Source: Aphrocallistes beatrix
Lineage: Eukaryota > Porifera > Hexactinellida > Sceptrulophora > Aphrocallistidae
Assembly: GCA_963281255.1 (NCBI GenBank)
Contig: OY725504.1
Location: 124,001-188,000 of the forward strand
Length of the DNA: 64,000 nucleotides
Direction: 5' to 3'
The translations under genes were made by a program, and so were the position numbers. The notes under the pieces are model-generated. The model made no database searches. It worked only from the letters and a program-made list of their open reading frames with translations, and was not told where the DNA came from. Of this stretch, positions 1-19,817 are shown piece by piece (position 1 is the stretch's first letter; the number at the start of each line of letters is the position of its first letter).

Positions 1-9876
<9,876 letters not shown>

Positions 9877-10089
9877 GTGAGATCACAGCTGTAGAAGCTA
9901 TATTTAGTAACAGTGACTAACGCGCTTAATTACTGGTCAGATAGCACTGCTATCCATTTCCGTTGCTGGTCTCTATAAATTTAATTTAACTCAAAATTGC
10001 TAATTAAGAATCTCCATTGGATCCAAATACACACTGTTTATTGATATACGCATAATACTTGTATTTAAACAAATATTATTAGTTGCAGC

Positions 10090-11385
10090 TTAGAAGGCTT
10101 GGAGTATGTTGTCTATTTTCCCATCCACTATAATTATTCTTTGTTTGGAGTCCACTGCTATACCTCTAGGGAAACATAACTCTCCTGCATCCTTTTTTTC
10201 CTCTATACCAATCTTCTGTATCAGGATTCCGTCTGGAGAGAATATTCTGATACAGTCACCATAACAGTCACTCACCAGGATATTCTCATAGGAATCTAGA
10301 CAGAAGTACCAAGCATACTTGATGTCGTTTCCTGTTACTAGGGAGCGTATGAGAGTTCCATCTAGCTTGAATACTTGGATTGGATCTGGATGGTAGTTAT
10401 TGTTGTAGTTAGAGTAGCTAAATAGAACAAACATTTGTTGTTTGTGTAGGATGATGTCTCGAGGAGTTGTATTTTTATCAAACGAGGTAGCTCTCAAGAT
10501 AATCTTCTTAGTAGGCTTGAGGTTGAGATCGAATATCTGTACAGTCAGAGACTCCCTAACACAAGTGTAGATATTAGATCCTTCTATAGATATCCCAATT
10601 CCTACAAGGTCTAGAGTCGATGTTTTTAAAGTTTCTCCTTTTTTGTTCATTTTAATAATGCAATTAGGCGTTTCAATAGTTGCATATATGTGGTCTCCCT
10701 TGATAGCCATAGAGCGTAAACGGGTTAGCAGTGGATTCTGTAGAGTTGAGCAGTGATTTCCCTCACTCGTGAAGACCTGTATTCTACCAGTGTCGTAATA
10801 CTCTCCTACATAAATCAGCTGGCTGGTGGGATCTATACAGACAGCTGTAGGGTTGATTAGTTGATCTTCTTCCTTACCTTGCTTAACTCCATGCCAGATA
10901 GGTAGAGTATTGCCAGCGTATGGATTTGGTCTTTTCATAATACAACACTTCTCTTCCAGTGTCCTCTCTATCTCTTCCATCTGACAGCTGATGGACACGT
11001 GAGGGAACGAAATCTGGTCTGAAAGGATCTTCTCCATTTCCTCTTCGATATTTTTTAGGTTTTTCTGTAGCAACATGTTCAGCTTGTTGGCATGTAGCTT
11101 TTTTTCAGTGTCTTCTTTCAGCTGAGTCAGCTCTTCCAAGCTAGCTCTTCGCTCTTGGATTTTCGCTTTGATTTCAGCTGGGATGGCATCCAACTCTGCC
11201 AAGAGTGTCACTTCTCTTTGTGCCTCCATTTCGCGGATCTGTCTGAAAGTGTCGCTGAGTTGTCTCTTCCTCTCTGCCACTTGTAGAGTCAGATCTTCTA
11301 GAGCTCTTTCCAATTCTGTGATGGAGACGTGTCGGGGATTTTGTGTGGTTGCAACTACTGGTGCTTGTGGGTACCTTGCTGCCAT
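10090..11385 (-). CDS. intronless coiled-coil/NHL-repeat protein, copy A1
   Basis: 431 residues in a single exon. Residues ~20-155 form a charged coiled coil (LERALEDLTLQVAERK, LKEDTEKKLHANKLN, IEEEMEKIL). Residues ~175-430 form a beta-propeller of NHL-type units, with 'NPTAVCIDPTSQLIYVGE' near the start and 'FPRGIAVDSKQRIIIVDG' at the end. This is the C-terminal half of TRIM-NHL proteins without RING or B-box, so a ubiquitin-ligase role is not supported. The start MAARYP is shared with all four NHL genes here. A TATAAATAG box lies about 70 bases upstream on the minus strand. The gene is nested antisense in the SRCR intron 9877-14729. Ligand and function are unknown. Confidence 0.88.
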   Translation of the reverse strand: MAARYPQAPVVATTQNPRHVSITELERALEDLTLQVAERKRQLSDTFRQIREMEAQREVTLLAELDAIPAEIKAKIQERRASLEELTQLKEDTEKKLHANKLNMLLQKNLKNIEEEMEKILSDQISFPHVSISCQMEEIERTLEEKCCIMKRPNPYAGNTLPIWHGVKQGKEEDQLINPTAVCIDPTSQLIYVGEYYDTGRIQVFTSEGNHCSTLQNPLLTRLRSMAIKGDHIYATIETPNCIIKMNKKGETLKTSTLDLVGIGISIEGSNIYTCVRESLTVQIFDLNLKPTKKIILRATSFDKNTTPRDIILHKQQMFVLFSYSNYNNNYHPDPIQVFKLDGTLIRSLVTGNDIKYAWYFCLDSYENILVSDCYGDCIRIFSPDGILIQKIGIEEKKDAGELCFPRGIAVDSKQRIIIVDGKIDNILQAF

Positions 11386-11454
11386 TCTTTCTTTTGTTCG
11401 TTGTAGAGTGTTTGTAGTTTGTTTGTTAGATAAATTAGTGAGTTTGTGAGTCTA

Positions 11455-11463
11455 TTTATACAT
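11455..11463 (-). promoter_or_regulatory. putative TATA box of NHL copy A1
   Basis: On the minus strand TATAAATAG lies about 70 bases 5' of the ATG at 11385. The same block is conserved upstream of the paralogue at 13883 (near 13954-13962), supporting a core promoter copied with the gene. Confidence 0.5.
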
Positions 11464-12590
11464 TTCTCTTAGATTAGTAATGGAACTAACATAGCTAAAT
11501 ATAGGATTGAAAGTGGTTTCATTATTCACTACCATATCCTCATGTCCCATGACACTCTGTTATGTAATACCTTTCATTATTGTTAGATTCAGTTCCAATT
11601 TGGTTTGTATCTTGTTTCAATTCTGTTTTAGGCTGATATGTGAACTTTTTTTTCGTAATTTTGATGAAACAGGTGGCTCCGCTTAATCGGGACACTTTGG
11701 TCTCGGATATTTGTCCCGATTAAGCGGAGTTCCCAATTAACCAATGAATTTAGTCTTAGCTTCTGTGAGAGCCATTCGGTTTCCGGAGACGTTCAATTAA
11801 GCGGAGTTAACTATTTAGAGGTTCTAATTTGGGACATTGATTTAATACTAACAAGCGCGCTTCGCTTGTTTGCCCTACGCGGCTTACAGACACTGTGTGT
11901 CCACAGAGTTACCCAGTGGACGCTTGGGGATATTAGAGAAACAATACGTCGCTTTCTTGTTCTCTACTAAGTATGCTGAATTGCCATTTGTCTACGGTTA
12001 CATTTTTGAAATCAGAACTGTAGCAGAAAATTTAGGTTCGTGATAAATAGAATTTACTTTGTATTAAGTCAACTAATCCTGAATGTAAGGTCAATTTGAA
12101 TCCACAAAGTTAACATTACTAAATATTATTCTACTTGAATGATCAATCAATTTCAGTCCATGTTAACAACAATTAAGGTGTGTTATATGCTATGATCAAT
12201 CAATTCGATCATAAAATAATCTTTAACAATCAAATTATTGACTGAAAATAGCAGTATTCAATCATTTATATGAAATAGAATCGTGTGATTCACATTATAA
12301 AAGTCTGATATTTGATTGTATGAATAAGTCACTACTGTTTTATTTCAATGTATTTGCATTATAAAAGAAACATTTCATTGGTCAGCACACTTTGTCACCT
12401 ATTTCGGTGAGGTGTGAATATTTCGTTTAGATCTTCGAACTTAATCGTAGACTTATTATTATTTACCTGTGTGCCCAATATAACTCCATTTAACTCAAAA
12501 TTGCTTATTACGAATCTTCAGTACATCCAAATGCACAATGTTTATTGATATACAAATAACAACAAGTAAACAAATATTATTAGTTGTAGC

Positions 12591-13883
12591 TTAGAAGGCT
12601 TGGAGTTTGTTGTCTTTTTTCCCATCCACTATAATAATTCTTTGTTTGGAGTCTACTGCTATACCAGTAGGGTAGCATAACTCTCCTGCTTCCTTCATTC
12701 CCTCTCTCTCAATCTCTTGCATCAGGATTCCGTCTGGAGAGAATATTCTGATACAGTGACCACTATAGTCACTCACCAGAATATTCTCATAGGAATCTAG
12801 ACAGAAGTACCAAGCATTCTTGATGCCGTTTCCTGTTACTATGGAGCGTATGAGGGTTCCATCTAGCTTGAATACTTGGATTGGATCTGGATGGTAGTCA
12901 TTTAGGCCAGAGTAGCTGAATAGAACAAACATTTGTTGTTTGTGTAGGATGATGTCTCGAGGAGTTGTATTTTTATCAAACGAGGTAGCTCTCAAGATAA
13001 TATTCTTAGTAGGCTTGAGGTTGAGATCGAATATATATACAGTCAGAGACTCCCTAACACAAGTGTAGATATTAGATACATCTATAGATATCCCGATTCC
13101 TACAAGGTCTAGAGTCGATGTTTTTAAAGTTTCTCCTTTTTTGTTCATTTTAATAATGCAATTAGGCGTTTCAATAGTTGCATATATGTGGTCTCCCTTG
13201 ATTGCCATAGAGCGTAAACGGGTTAGCAGTGGATTCTGTAGAGTTGAGCAGTGATTGCCCTCACTCGTGAAGACCTGTATTCTATTAGTATTGTGAAACT
13301 CTCCTACATATATCAGCTGGCTGGTGGGATCTATAGAGACAGCTGTAGGGTAGAATAGTTGATCTTCTTCCTTACCTTGCTTCACTCCATGCCAGATAGG
13401 TAGAGTCCTGCCAGTGTATGGATTTGGTCTTTTCAGAATGCAACACTTCTCTTCCAGTGTCCTCTTTATCACTTCCATCTGATAGCTGATCAATAGGCGA
13501 GGGAACGAAATCTGGTCTGAAAGGATCTTCTCCATTTCCTCTTCGATATTTTTTAGGTTTTTCTGTAGCAACATGTTCAGCTTGTTGGCATGTAGCTTTT
13601 TTTCAGTGTCTTCTTTCAGCTGTGTCAGTTCTCCCAAGCTAGCTCTTCGCTCTTGGATCTTAGTTTTGATTTCAGCTGGGATGGCATCCAACTCTGCCAA
13701 GAGTGCCACTTCTCTTTGTGCCACCATTTCGTAGATCTGTCTGAAAGTGTCGCTGAGTTGTGTCTTCCTCTCTGCCACTTGTAAAGTCAGATCTTCTAGA
13801 GCTCTTTCCAATTCTGTGATGGAGACGTGTCGGGGATTTTGTGTGGTTGCAACTACTGGTGCTTGTGGGTACCTTGCTGCCAT
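12591..13883 (-). CDS. intronless coiled-coil/NHL-repeat protein, copy A2
   Basis: 430 residues, collinear with copy A1 from MAARYPQAP to the C-terminal LQAF, with the same coiled coil (~20-155) and NHL propeller (~175-430). Differences are mostly scattered substitutions. They cluster in propeller loops, for example around residues 337-340 (SGLNDY in place of SNYNNNY). Both copies keep a full open frame, so both may be expressed. The surrounding duplicated DNA shows this arose by local tandem duplication rather than independent retroposition. Function is unknown. Confidence 0.87.
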   Translation of the reverse strand: MAARYPQAPVVATTQNPRHVSITELERALEDLTLQVAERKTQLSDTFRQIYEMVAQREVALLAELDAIPAEIKTKIQERRASLGELTQLKEDTEKKLHANKLNMLLQKNLKNIEEEMEKILSDQISFPRLLISYQMEVIKRTLEEKCCILKRPNPYTGRTLPIWHGVKQGKEEDQLFYPTAVSIDPTSQLIYVGEFHNTNRIQVFTSEGNHCSTLQNPLLTRLRSMAIKGDHIYATIETPNCIIKMNKKGETLKTSTLDLVGIGISIDVSNIYTCVRESLTVYIFDLNLKPTKNIILRATSFDKNTTPRDIILHKQQMFVLFSYSGLNDYHPDPIQVFKLDGTLIRSIVTGNGIKNAWYFCLDSYENILVSDYSGHCIRIFSPDGILMQEIEREGMKEAGELCYPTGIAVDSKQRIIIVDGKKDNKLQAF

Positions 13884-14414
13884 TCTTTTCTTTTGTTCGT
13901 TGTAGAGTGTTTGTAGTTTGTTTGTTAGATAAATTAGTGAGTTTGTGAGTCTATTTATACATTTCTCTTAGATTAGTAATGAAACTAACATAGCTAAATA
14001 TAGGATTGAAAGTGGTTCTATTATCACTACCATATCTTCATGTCCCATGACTCTGTTATGTAATACCTTTCATTATTGTTAGATTCAGTTCCAATTTGGT
14101 TTATATTTTGTTTCAATTCTGTTTTAGGCTGATATGTGAACATTTTCTCGTAATTTTGATCAAACAGGTGACTCCGCTTAATCGGGCCACTTTCGTCTCG
14201 GATATTTTGTCCGGATTAAGCTGAGTTGACTATTTTCAAGGTTCTAATCTGGGACATTAATTTAAGATTAATAAATTGTTATTGAACATGTTCATAACAC
14301 TGTAACGTAAACTGGGCGACCTTGGCCCCAAGAAGTGGCTTTGTCCCATAATGGCAATTTTAATAAAATATACTCAAGCCTAGGAATATTGCGGTTTAAA
14401 TACGTTTGGATATA

Positions 14415-14587
14415 CAGTCAGGGTCGCTTATTATGAACATTCGTTTATTATGAACTAACTTCCTGGTCCCAATTTCATTTTTTATATAGGATTTGTATTG
14501 AATCAAGTTCGCTTAATATGAAGTACTATCTCTATTATGAACAGATTTTTTGGTCCCCTGGTGGTTCACAATAAGCGATCCTGACTG
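14415..14587. mobile_element. pogo-like MITE, family B
   Basis: 173 bp with ends CAGTCAGGGTCGCTTATTAT and AATAAGCGATCCTGACTG between TA dinucleotides. Other copies of this family lie at 23525, 47988, 49551, 51113 and 52016. It is located in the large SRCR intron, 5' of the exon at 14730. Confidence 0.88.
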
Positions 14588-14729
14588 TATTGAGAGTTTC
14601 ATTCAACGTATTAGCAATGTGATTACATTAATTCATTAGTTTGAGTATATATTATTAAAATTGCTATTGTGGGACAAAGTCACCCCAGTTTCCGGTATCA
14701 TGATTGGTGCTTACCTGAATGAATTCCAG

Positions 14730-16462
14730 GTACTCTGCAAACAACTGGACTTCCCCACAGAGAACCCCAGTGCCTACAGTCGGAGTCTGTCCGACACGAG
14801 CGGGTTGGATCAGCCAATCAGAATCTACTACATCTACTGCACTGGAGCTGAAGCTAATATTAGCGAGTGCAGGTACTCCACGGAGGTGTCAAGTTACCGA
14901 ACCTGTTCTCACCGAAATGACCTGTACATCCGGTGTGGCAGTCCCAACCACTGCGAGCCAGTTACCCTCTCCTACCCCCTCATGTCCAACTATACGGGGA
15001 TCAGTGTGCCACTTGGTAAGTGAGGTGTGAAAAATGTGTCCTAGCACACTTGATACCTTAAAACTCCGTATAGGAGCTGTGTATTAAGGCATAATCCAAT
15101 TTGGTTGTATTAGTTTTGTGAATTCTGTTCAGGTAAAGTGGTGGAGTTGGAGTGTGCAGTGGGACGGCTTGAAGGCTCAGACCACTTATTCTGCTCTGTG
15201 GGTGGTCTCATATTCTCAAGTGGTGAGACTCCACACTGTGTCACGAGCTGTGACATCTCTTCCCTCCACCTAACACCTCTCTCTCTCGTGAACGGAGTTC
15301 CACTCAACGACGAGGACACTATTGATGTAGGTGTTAGCATCAAAGTGTCATGTGTCAGTGGCTCAGTGTTAGATGGTGGAGCTGAGCACTTCTCTATTGG
15401 TTGTGACAATCAGGCGAATTGGGAAGGAGTGCCACCTCAAAAGTGTATCAAAATGGTGAGAACTAAACAACATTCTATTTTTAGACTCAAATGTGTTTCT
15501 AATAGATTACGTGATTTACTTTAGTGTATTTTATCCACAAATTGTATCGCATATTTCTATTTTTAGACACCCTCGGAGTCCCCTGTCACAGGATCAGCTG
15601 GTATCGGGACGGGAGCGGCTGTGGGGATTGCGTTGGTGTTTGTTGTTGTTGTTGTTGTTGGTATTGTGACTATTGTTGTTGTGTTGCTGCTCTTCGCGAG
15701 GAGAGGAGTCTTCAGGAAAAACGGTGAGTTTTCCCGCCGAATTTACTCAATTTAGAAATTAGTTTGCAACTCCTTGACAACATATTAACCGCATTGGCAT
15801 TCAGACTTATTTGTATTTGACTAACATGTGTTCGAGAACTTTTGTAGTTGATAACAATGACAAATATCAATGAAGGAATAGTACACCAGTGGTTCCCAAC
15901 CTGGGGTCCATGGACCCCTTAGTGGTCCACAGAAGATATCAGGGGGCCACAGAATATAGGAAAATTTTATAGGCGGTCCACAGCCCAAAAAGGTTGAAAA
16001 TCGCTGTAGTACACTATTCGACTCACTGGCGAAGAACTAACTGAAAATGATCGTCTTGTGTACCATTTTTGGAGAATGTGTCACTTTTCTGGAGTAATTG
16101 ATCATTTTCTTAGTTGTCAATAGAGAAATCTTCAAGCTTTGAAATTCTCAAGCTTTGAAATTCAAAATAATGTCAGTCTACAGACAGACAGTGCACTCCA
16201 TTAAGTGGCTCATAGGACACAAAATGTGAATATTCTAACACATCTGGAAATATTCGCTTGAGTTCCCCAAATGTGGAATTTGAGTTGACCTGAAATAAAC
16301 CACTGTTGATTCCATCTATTTATAGGCGCAATCAGATTCTATAAGAGACTACCTTACGAAGTGTCGGAATCGATGGAAGAGCTACGCGACGTTTCTACCA
16401 ACACTGACACTGACCACGTGGAAGTATCAGCTGATGATGACCCCATTGTTCCTATCAACTAG
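14730..16462 (+). CDS. SRCR receptor gene, C-terminal exons: last SRCR half, sushi-like modules, TM and tail
   Basis: Exons 14730-15015, 15133-15455, 15567-15723 and 16326-16462 continue in phase from the exon ending at 9876. The first completes the last SRCR domain (VLCKQLDF.., YIYCTGAEANISEC). Two short cysteine-bearing modules follow (NHCEPVTLSYPL..; CDISSLHLTPLSLVNG..IKVSC..NWEGVPPQKC) and resemble sushi/CCP repeats. Exon 15567-15723 encodes a Gly/Ala-rich lead, a Val/Ile-rich membrane span and a basic stop-transfer segment (ARRGVFRKN). The last exon gives a ~45-residue acidic tail ending in DDDPIVPIN and TAG at 16460-16462. About 1,840 residues of this gene are visible in total. SRCR plus CCP plus one membrane span matches the sponge receptor family. 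I see no immunoreceptor tyrosine motif in the tail. Confidence 0.88.
15887..16006. mobile_element. hAT-like MITE, 'ggttcccaacctgggg' family
   Basis: 120 bp from CAGTGGTTCCCAACCTGGGG to GAAAATCGCTG, with a perfect 8-bp duplication tagtacac (15879-15886, 16007-16014). This is the best-preserved copy and defines the family's termini. It lies in the last SRCR intron. Confidence 0.9.
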
Positions 16463-16616
16463 TATTCCCTGAAGAGATGTATCTGTATTTACTCTGTCAA
16501 GAATTCGACTTTATTTGCTGTTGTTCATATCTATTATAACTTTTGTTGCCCCAAACAAACGCCTCCGTTAAGATTCACACCTTTACTTTCTAAAATTAGC
16601 ACTACCTCTTTCCATA

Positions 16617-16804
16617 CAGTCGACTCTGCTTAATAGGGTCACATCGGTCAGAGGACATTTTGCCCCGATTAAGTGGAGAACCCTTTTGACCGAAAATATT
16701 TTGTATTAGCTTCTATGTGTGAGAGCTATTCCGGTCCTACCAAAAGTGGCCCGATTAAGCGGTTGACCCGATTAAACAGTGACCCAATTAAGCGGAGCCG
16801 ACTG
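16617..16804. mobile_element. pogo-like MITE, family A
   Basis: 188-bp copy between TA dinucleotides with CAGTCGACTCTGCTTAAT at one end and AAGCGGAGCCGACTG at the other. It lies in the 640-bp spacer between the SRCR gene and SOD1. The rest of that spacer (16463-16616, 16805-17101) shows no gene. Confidence 0.88.
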
Positions 16805-17101
16805 TATATTCCTTATATGGTAGTGATTTGAACTATGTGCAAATTCTGAAAAATGTCATAACTTTTCACAAAAGGTGTCAAAATGTATAGCCAATCAGAA
16901 TCTAAGGGTTTAACATTACAGTTGGCTTTCATTTTATTGACCAACAAGGATTATACCCGACTGTATATAAATGAAACACAATGACTATATAAACTTGAAA
17001 TCTGATTGGTTGACAGAGAATATTATCAATTACAGTCACTAATGGACCACTTTCAGTCTGTCGACTAACATTTTTTTCGTTTCCATACATACTAGTGCAT
17101 A

Positions 17102-17781
17102 ATGGCTACAAGCTCAGCTGGATCTAAGGCAGTATGTGTCTTGGTGGGAGAGACTGTGAAGGGTACACTCCACTTTGTTTCAGATGGGGAACTAGTCACA
17201 GTGACAGGAGACGTGACAGGTCTCACTCAAGGGAAGCATGGATTCCACATCCACGAGTACGGAGACCTCACCACTGGGTGCACTAGTGCCGGTGGACACT
17301 TCAACCCTGAGGGAAAGGAGCACGGAGGGCCTGAAGATGAGATTAGACATGTGGGGGACCTAGGAAACATAGTAGCTGGAACTGATGGAGTAGCACATGT
17401 AGGTTATGTTGTAATAAGATGGACCAGGGATATACTCATACTTAACAATGATTGAGAAAACGCGTCAATTCCATTTTGTTCAAATATATTTCCAATATTA
17501 TCGATATAAGAGATACAGTAGTGGGATTGATAGATAATTCTACTTTGAAAAGTTTACTAGAAAACACATTCTCACTGGTATAGAGGTGTTACTTTAGTGT
17601 CTCATAGGTGAATATCACAGATAAAGTCATCTCTCTAACGGGTGGCCACTGCATAATCGGACGCTCTGTAGTCGTACACGCGGATGTGGATGATCTCGGC
17701 CGAGGGGGATACCCGGATTCCAAGACAACCGGGCATGCAGGAGCTAGGCTGGCTTGCGGAGTGATCGGAAACTCCCCCTAG
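17102..17781 (+). CDS. SOD1: Cu/Zn superoxide dismutase (two exons)
   Basis: Converts superoxide to oxygen and hydrogen peroxide. Exons 17102-17398 and 17608-17781 join in phase 0 to give 156 residues, close to the usual ~153. Copper ligands H49, H51 (GFHIHEYGD), H66 and H123 are present, as are zinc ligands H66, H74, H83 and D86. The disulphide pair C60 and C149 and the active-site arginine R146 ([10 protein letters not shown]) are also there. No signal peptide is present, so this is the cytosolic form. The single short intron falls at AH|VNITD. The start ATG follows 'agtgcata'. All catalytic residues are intact. Confidence 0.95.
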
Positions 17782-17904
17782 AGAGTCTCTCGAGTAGTTT
17801 AGTTAGGATAGCTCGTTGGTAGTTTAGCAGACTATTTATCTCTGTTCTGAGTTCAATTTAGTTTTATAAATGATTAGGAGCTCAATTGTTTGATTTAAAT
17901 TGCG

Positions 17905-18455
17905 TACATACAAACCGTTCAGCTTTCTGGAGAAATATAACACTTTAATGTATTCTTGGGCTAATTTTCTCGAGTGTCCCGCTTTTACATGAAATTTCTC
18001 CGATATCCCGCTTTTTTGGTTCAATGTATAAATACTTTTCTATTGCGTACCACCCAGAGTTTCACGCGGGCAGTGCGGGTCGAATATAAATTATAATAGT
18101 TTGCGGGATCCGCGGACCGGTCTTGGCAGGACTCCCCGCGATGACAACCGAGACGATGTTTTTAACTGTCACGAGGTCCAATTAAGGAATACTTACGTAA
18201 ATGGAACTTTGTTAGTTTCCACTTATTGGTGTTTGCAGAAACTCACTCCCATAAAAAGATTCCCTAGTGTCTCTCTATACGTAGTTAGCAACTTATAAAG
18301 CGGGCCAAAAATATTTATGCGGGCTTCTTGCGGGCCGCGGGCCGGGTTAACTTAAAATTGCGGGTCGCGGTTGCAAATTTCGGCCCGTGTGCAACTCTGG
18401 TGCCACTACATCCCTCTAAATTCAACTCTTCGTTCCGCTTTATCATGGCTCATGT
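17905..18455 (+). repeat. 'tcccgc' repeat, interrupted by a hAT-like element
   Basis: An interspersed repeat marked by 'gtcccgcttttacatgaaatttc', 'cttttctattgcgt' and 'tttatcatggctca' blocks. Its left part (to about 18054) and right part (18408-18455) are separated by the element at 18055-18399. Other copies are at 23037-23516, 43147-43313, 49873-50052 and split across 56735-56812 and 63440-63475. Class is unknown and no clear terminal repeats are visible. Confidence 0.65.
18055..18399. mobile_element. GC-rich hAT-like element nested in the 'tcccgc' repeat
   Basis: 345 bp with ends CAGAGTTTCACGCGGGC and GCCCGTGTGCAACTCTG. It is flanked by imperfect 8-bp copies gtaccacc (18047-18054) and gtgccact (18400-18407). 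The flanking repeat resumes on both sides. Internal 'gcgggcc' and 'gcggg' motifs contrast with the A+T-rich surroundings. No coding capacity. Confidence 0.75.
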
Positions 18456-18864
18456 ATGGATGCAATAAAACATCCATCGATTCCATTTTAAATGAAGAAA
18501 CAAAAATAAACTCCAGTTTATCAGAAATTTCTGATATCAGACTTACCTTTGCAGTCTGTCTTCCACTCTTACTAATATCTAGATTTGTTGTTAATTCAAA
18601 ATTGCTGAGATCATTACTTATTTAGTTAAAATCACGACGACGCGTCTAGGAAATATTTCCATTTCCACAGATCCAAATTGTCTAGAGAGTCGTTTCTCTG
18701 ATCAGGCTATTGTGTAACCACTACTGCTCAGTCTACATAATCACGCCATGATACCACACATCTACGAGTCTACTGCAGATAACTGTATATAAATGATCCA
18801 TGTGAGTATACAATGTTATAATTTAGAGTGGAAGAGACAGTTATTCGCTTTGAATTTCCAACTA

Positions 18865-19052
18865 CAGTCGACTCCGCTTAATAGGGTCACTGTTTAATCG
18901 GGTCAACCGCTTAATTGGGTCACTTTTGGCAGGACCGGAATAGCTCTCACACATAGAAGCTAATACAAAATATTTTCGGTTAATAGGGTTCTCCGCTTAA
19001 TCGGGGCAAAATGTCCTCTGACCGATGTGACCCTATTAAGCGGAGTCGACTG
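18865..19052. mobile_element. pogo-like MITE, family A
   Basis: 188-bp copy between TA dinucleotides with near-perfect ends CAGTCGACTCCGCTTAATAG and CTATTAAGCGGAGTCGACTG. It is in opposite orientation to the copy at 16617. Confidence 0.92.
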
Positions 19053-19249
19053 TATCTAAATTTCCTCGATTTAGAGTATTGCATCCTTGTTGATGTTTAC
19101 TTCTTACAATTGAGAACAGCTGATATTCCCGTAATTCAGAGTTAAGATCAATGTTCTTTAAAATACGAAACCCCTTTAACCTGATAGAATAGCTAAATCC
19201 TTCTTTTACTCTGTTCTCAGCAGTTTCAGAGTTTAAAAAACGGTAATGC

Positions 19250-19405
19250 GGAAATGGTTCGACTTTTCGAAAAAGGAAATCGTTCGAATTGCGGATTTAG
19301 GAAATAGTTCGACTTTTTATCATTTGGATTAATGTTGTTTTTTATTCGAACTATTTCCTTTTTTTGGAAAGTCGAACTATTTCCGGGTTGGTTCGAACTA
19401 TTTCC
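19250..19405. repeat. foldback repeat, 'gttcgaactatttcc' family
   Basis: Built from inverted copies of ggaaatagttcgac and gtcgaactatttcc, with a second member at 44110-44226. It has no coding capacity and is probably a small palindromic MITE. Confidence 0.7.
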
Positions 19406-19817
19406 ACCATACCATTTAAAACATCCTTGCAAGATAGTTAGTTTTCAATATCGAGGATGATTATAAGCAGTGTGTGTATTTTAGTGTATATATACATACA
19501 CATTGATCAGCTGTTCGCTTGGTTGTAAGATTTCTTAAGGATTAGGAATCTCTATGCATTCTCAAAACAGAATTGTTGTCTTCTGTTTATACCTACTAGA
19601 GTATTTACATTCTATGCATATAAATAGCTCAATGGAATTAATCTACTTTACGAGCTAATTAGGTTAAAACTGCATTCCAATATACCCCGCCCGTTCCTAT
19701 GTAGCATAAACTCGTTACGACTTATAACCGAATTCCAACGGCCCCGATCTGTTCCTATGGACTAACTAGAGCTAACTCATGAGGTTATAATATTTAATAT
19801 AGAAACAATAGAATTTA

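Larger units (their letters stand above)
9980..14260. repeat. tandem duplication carrying two NHL genes
   Basis: Two direct copies, about 9980-11830 and 12487-14250, offset by roughly 2.5 kb. Similarity begins at 'atttaactcaaaattgct' downstream of each gene. It runs through the coding sequence and upstream region and ends in a degenerate pogo-like element (11670-11815 full, 14166-14228 internally deleted). The 11830-12486 spacer holds no recognisable gene. Confidence 0.85.
18456..19817. other. intergenic spacer before the AdipoR-like gene
   Basis: Apart from the MITE at 18865-19052 and the foldback repeat at 19250-19405, I see no gene here. The segment just 5' of the ATG at 19818 is A+T-rich with short near-repeats ('taactagagctaactcatg'). 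Confidence 0.5.
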
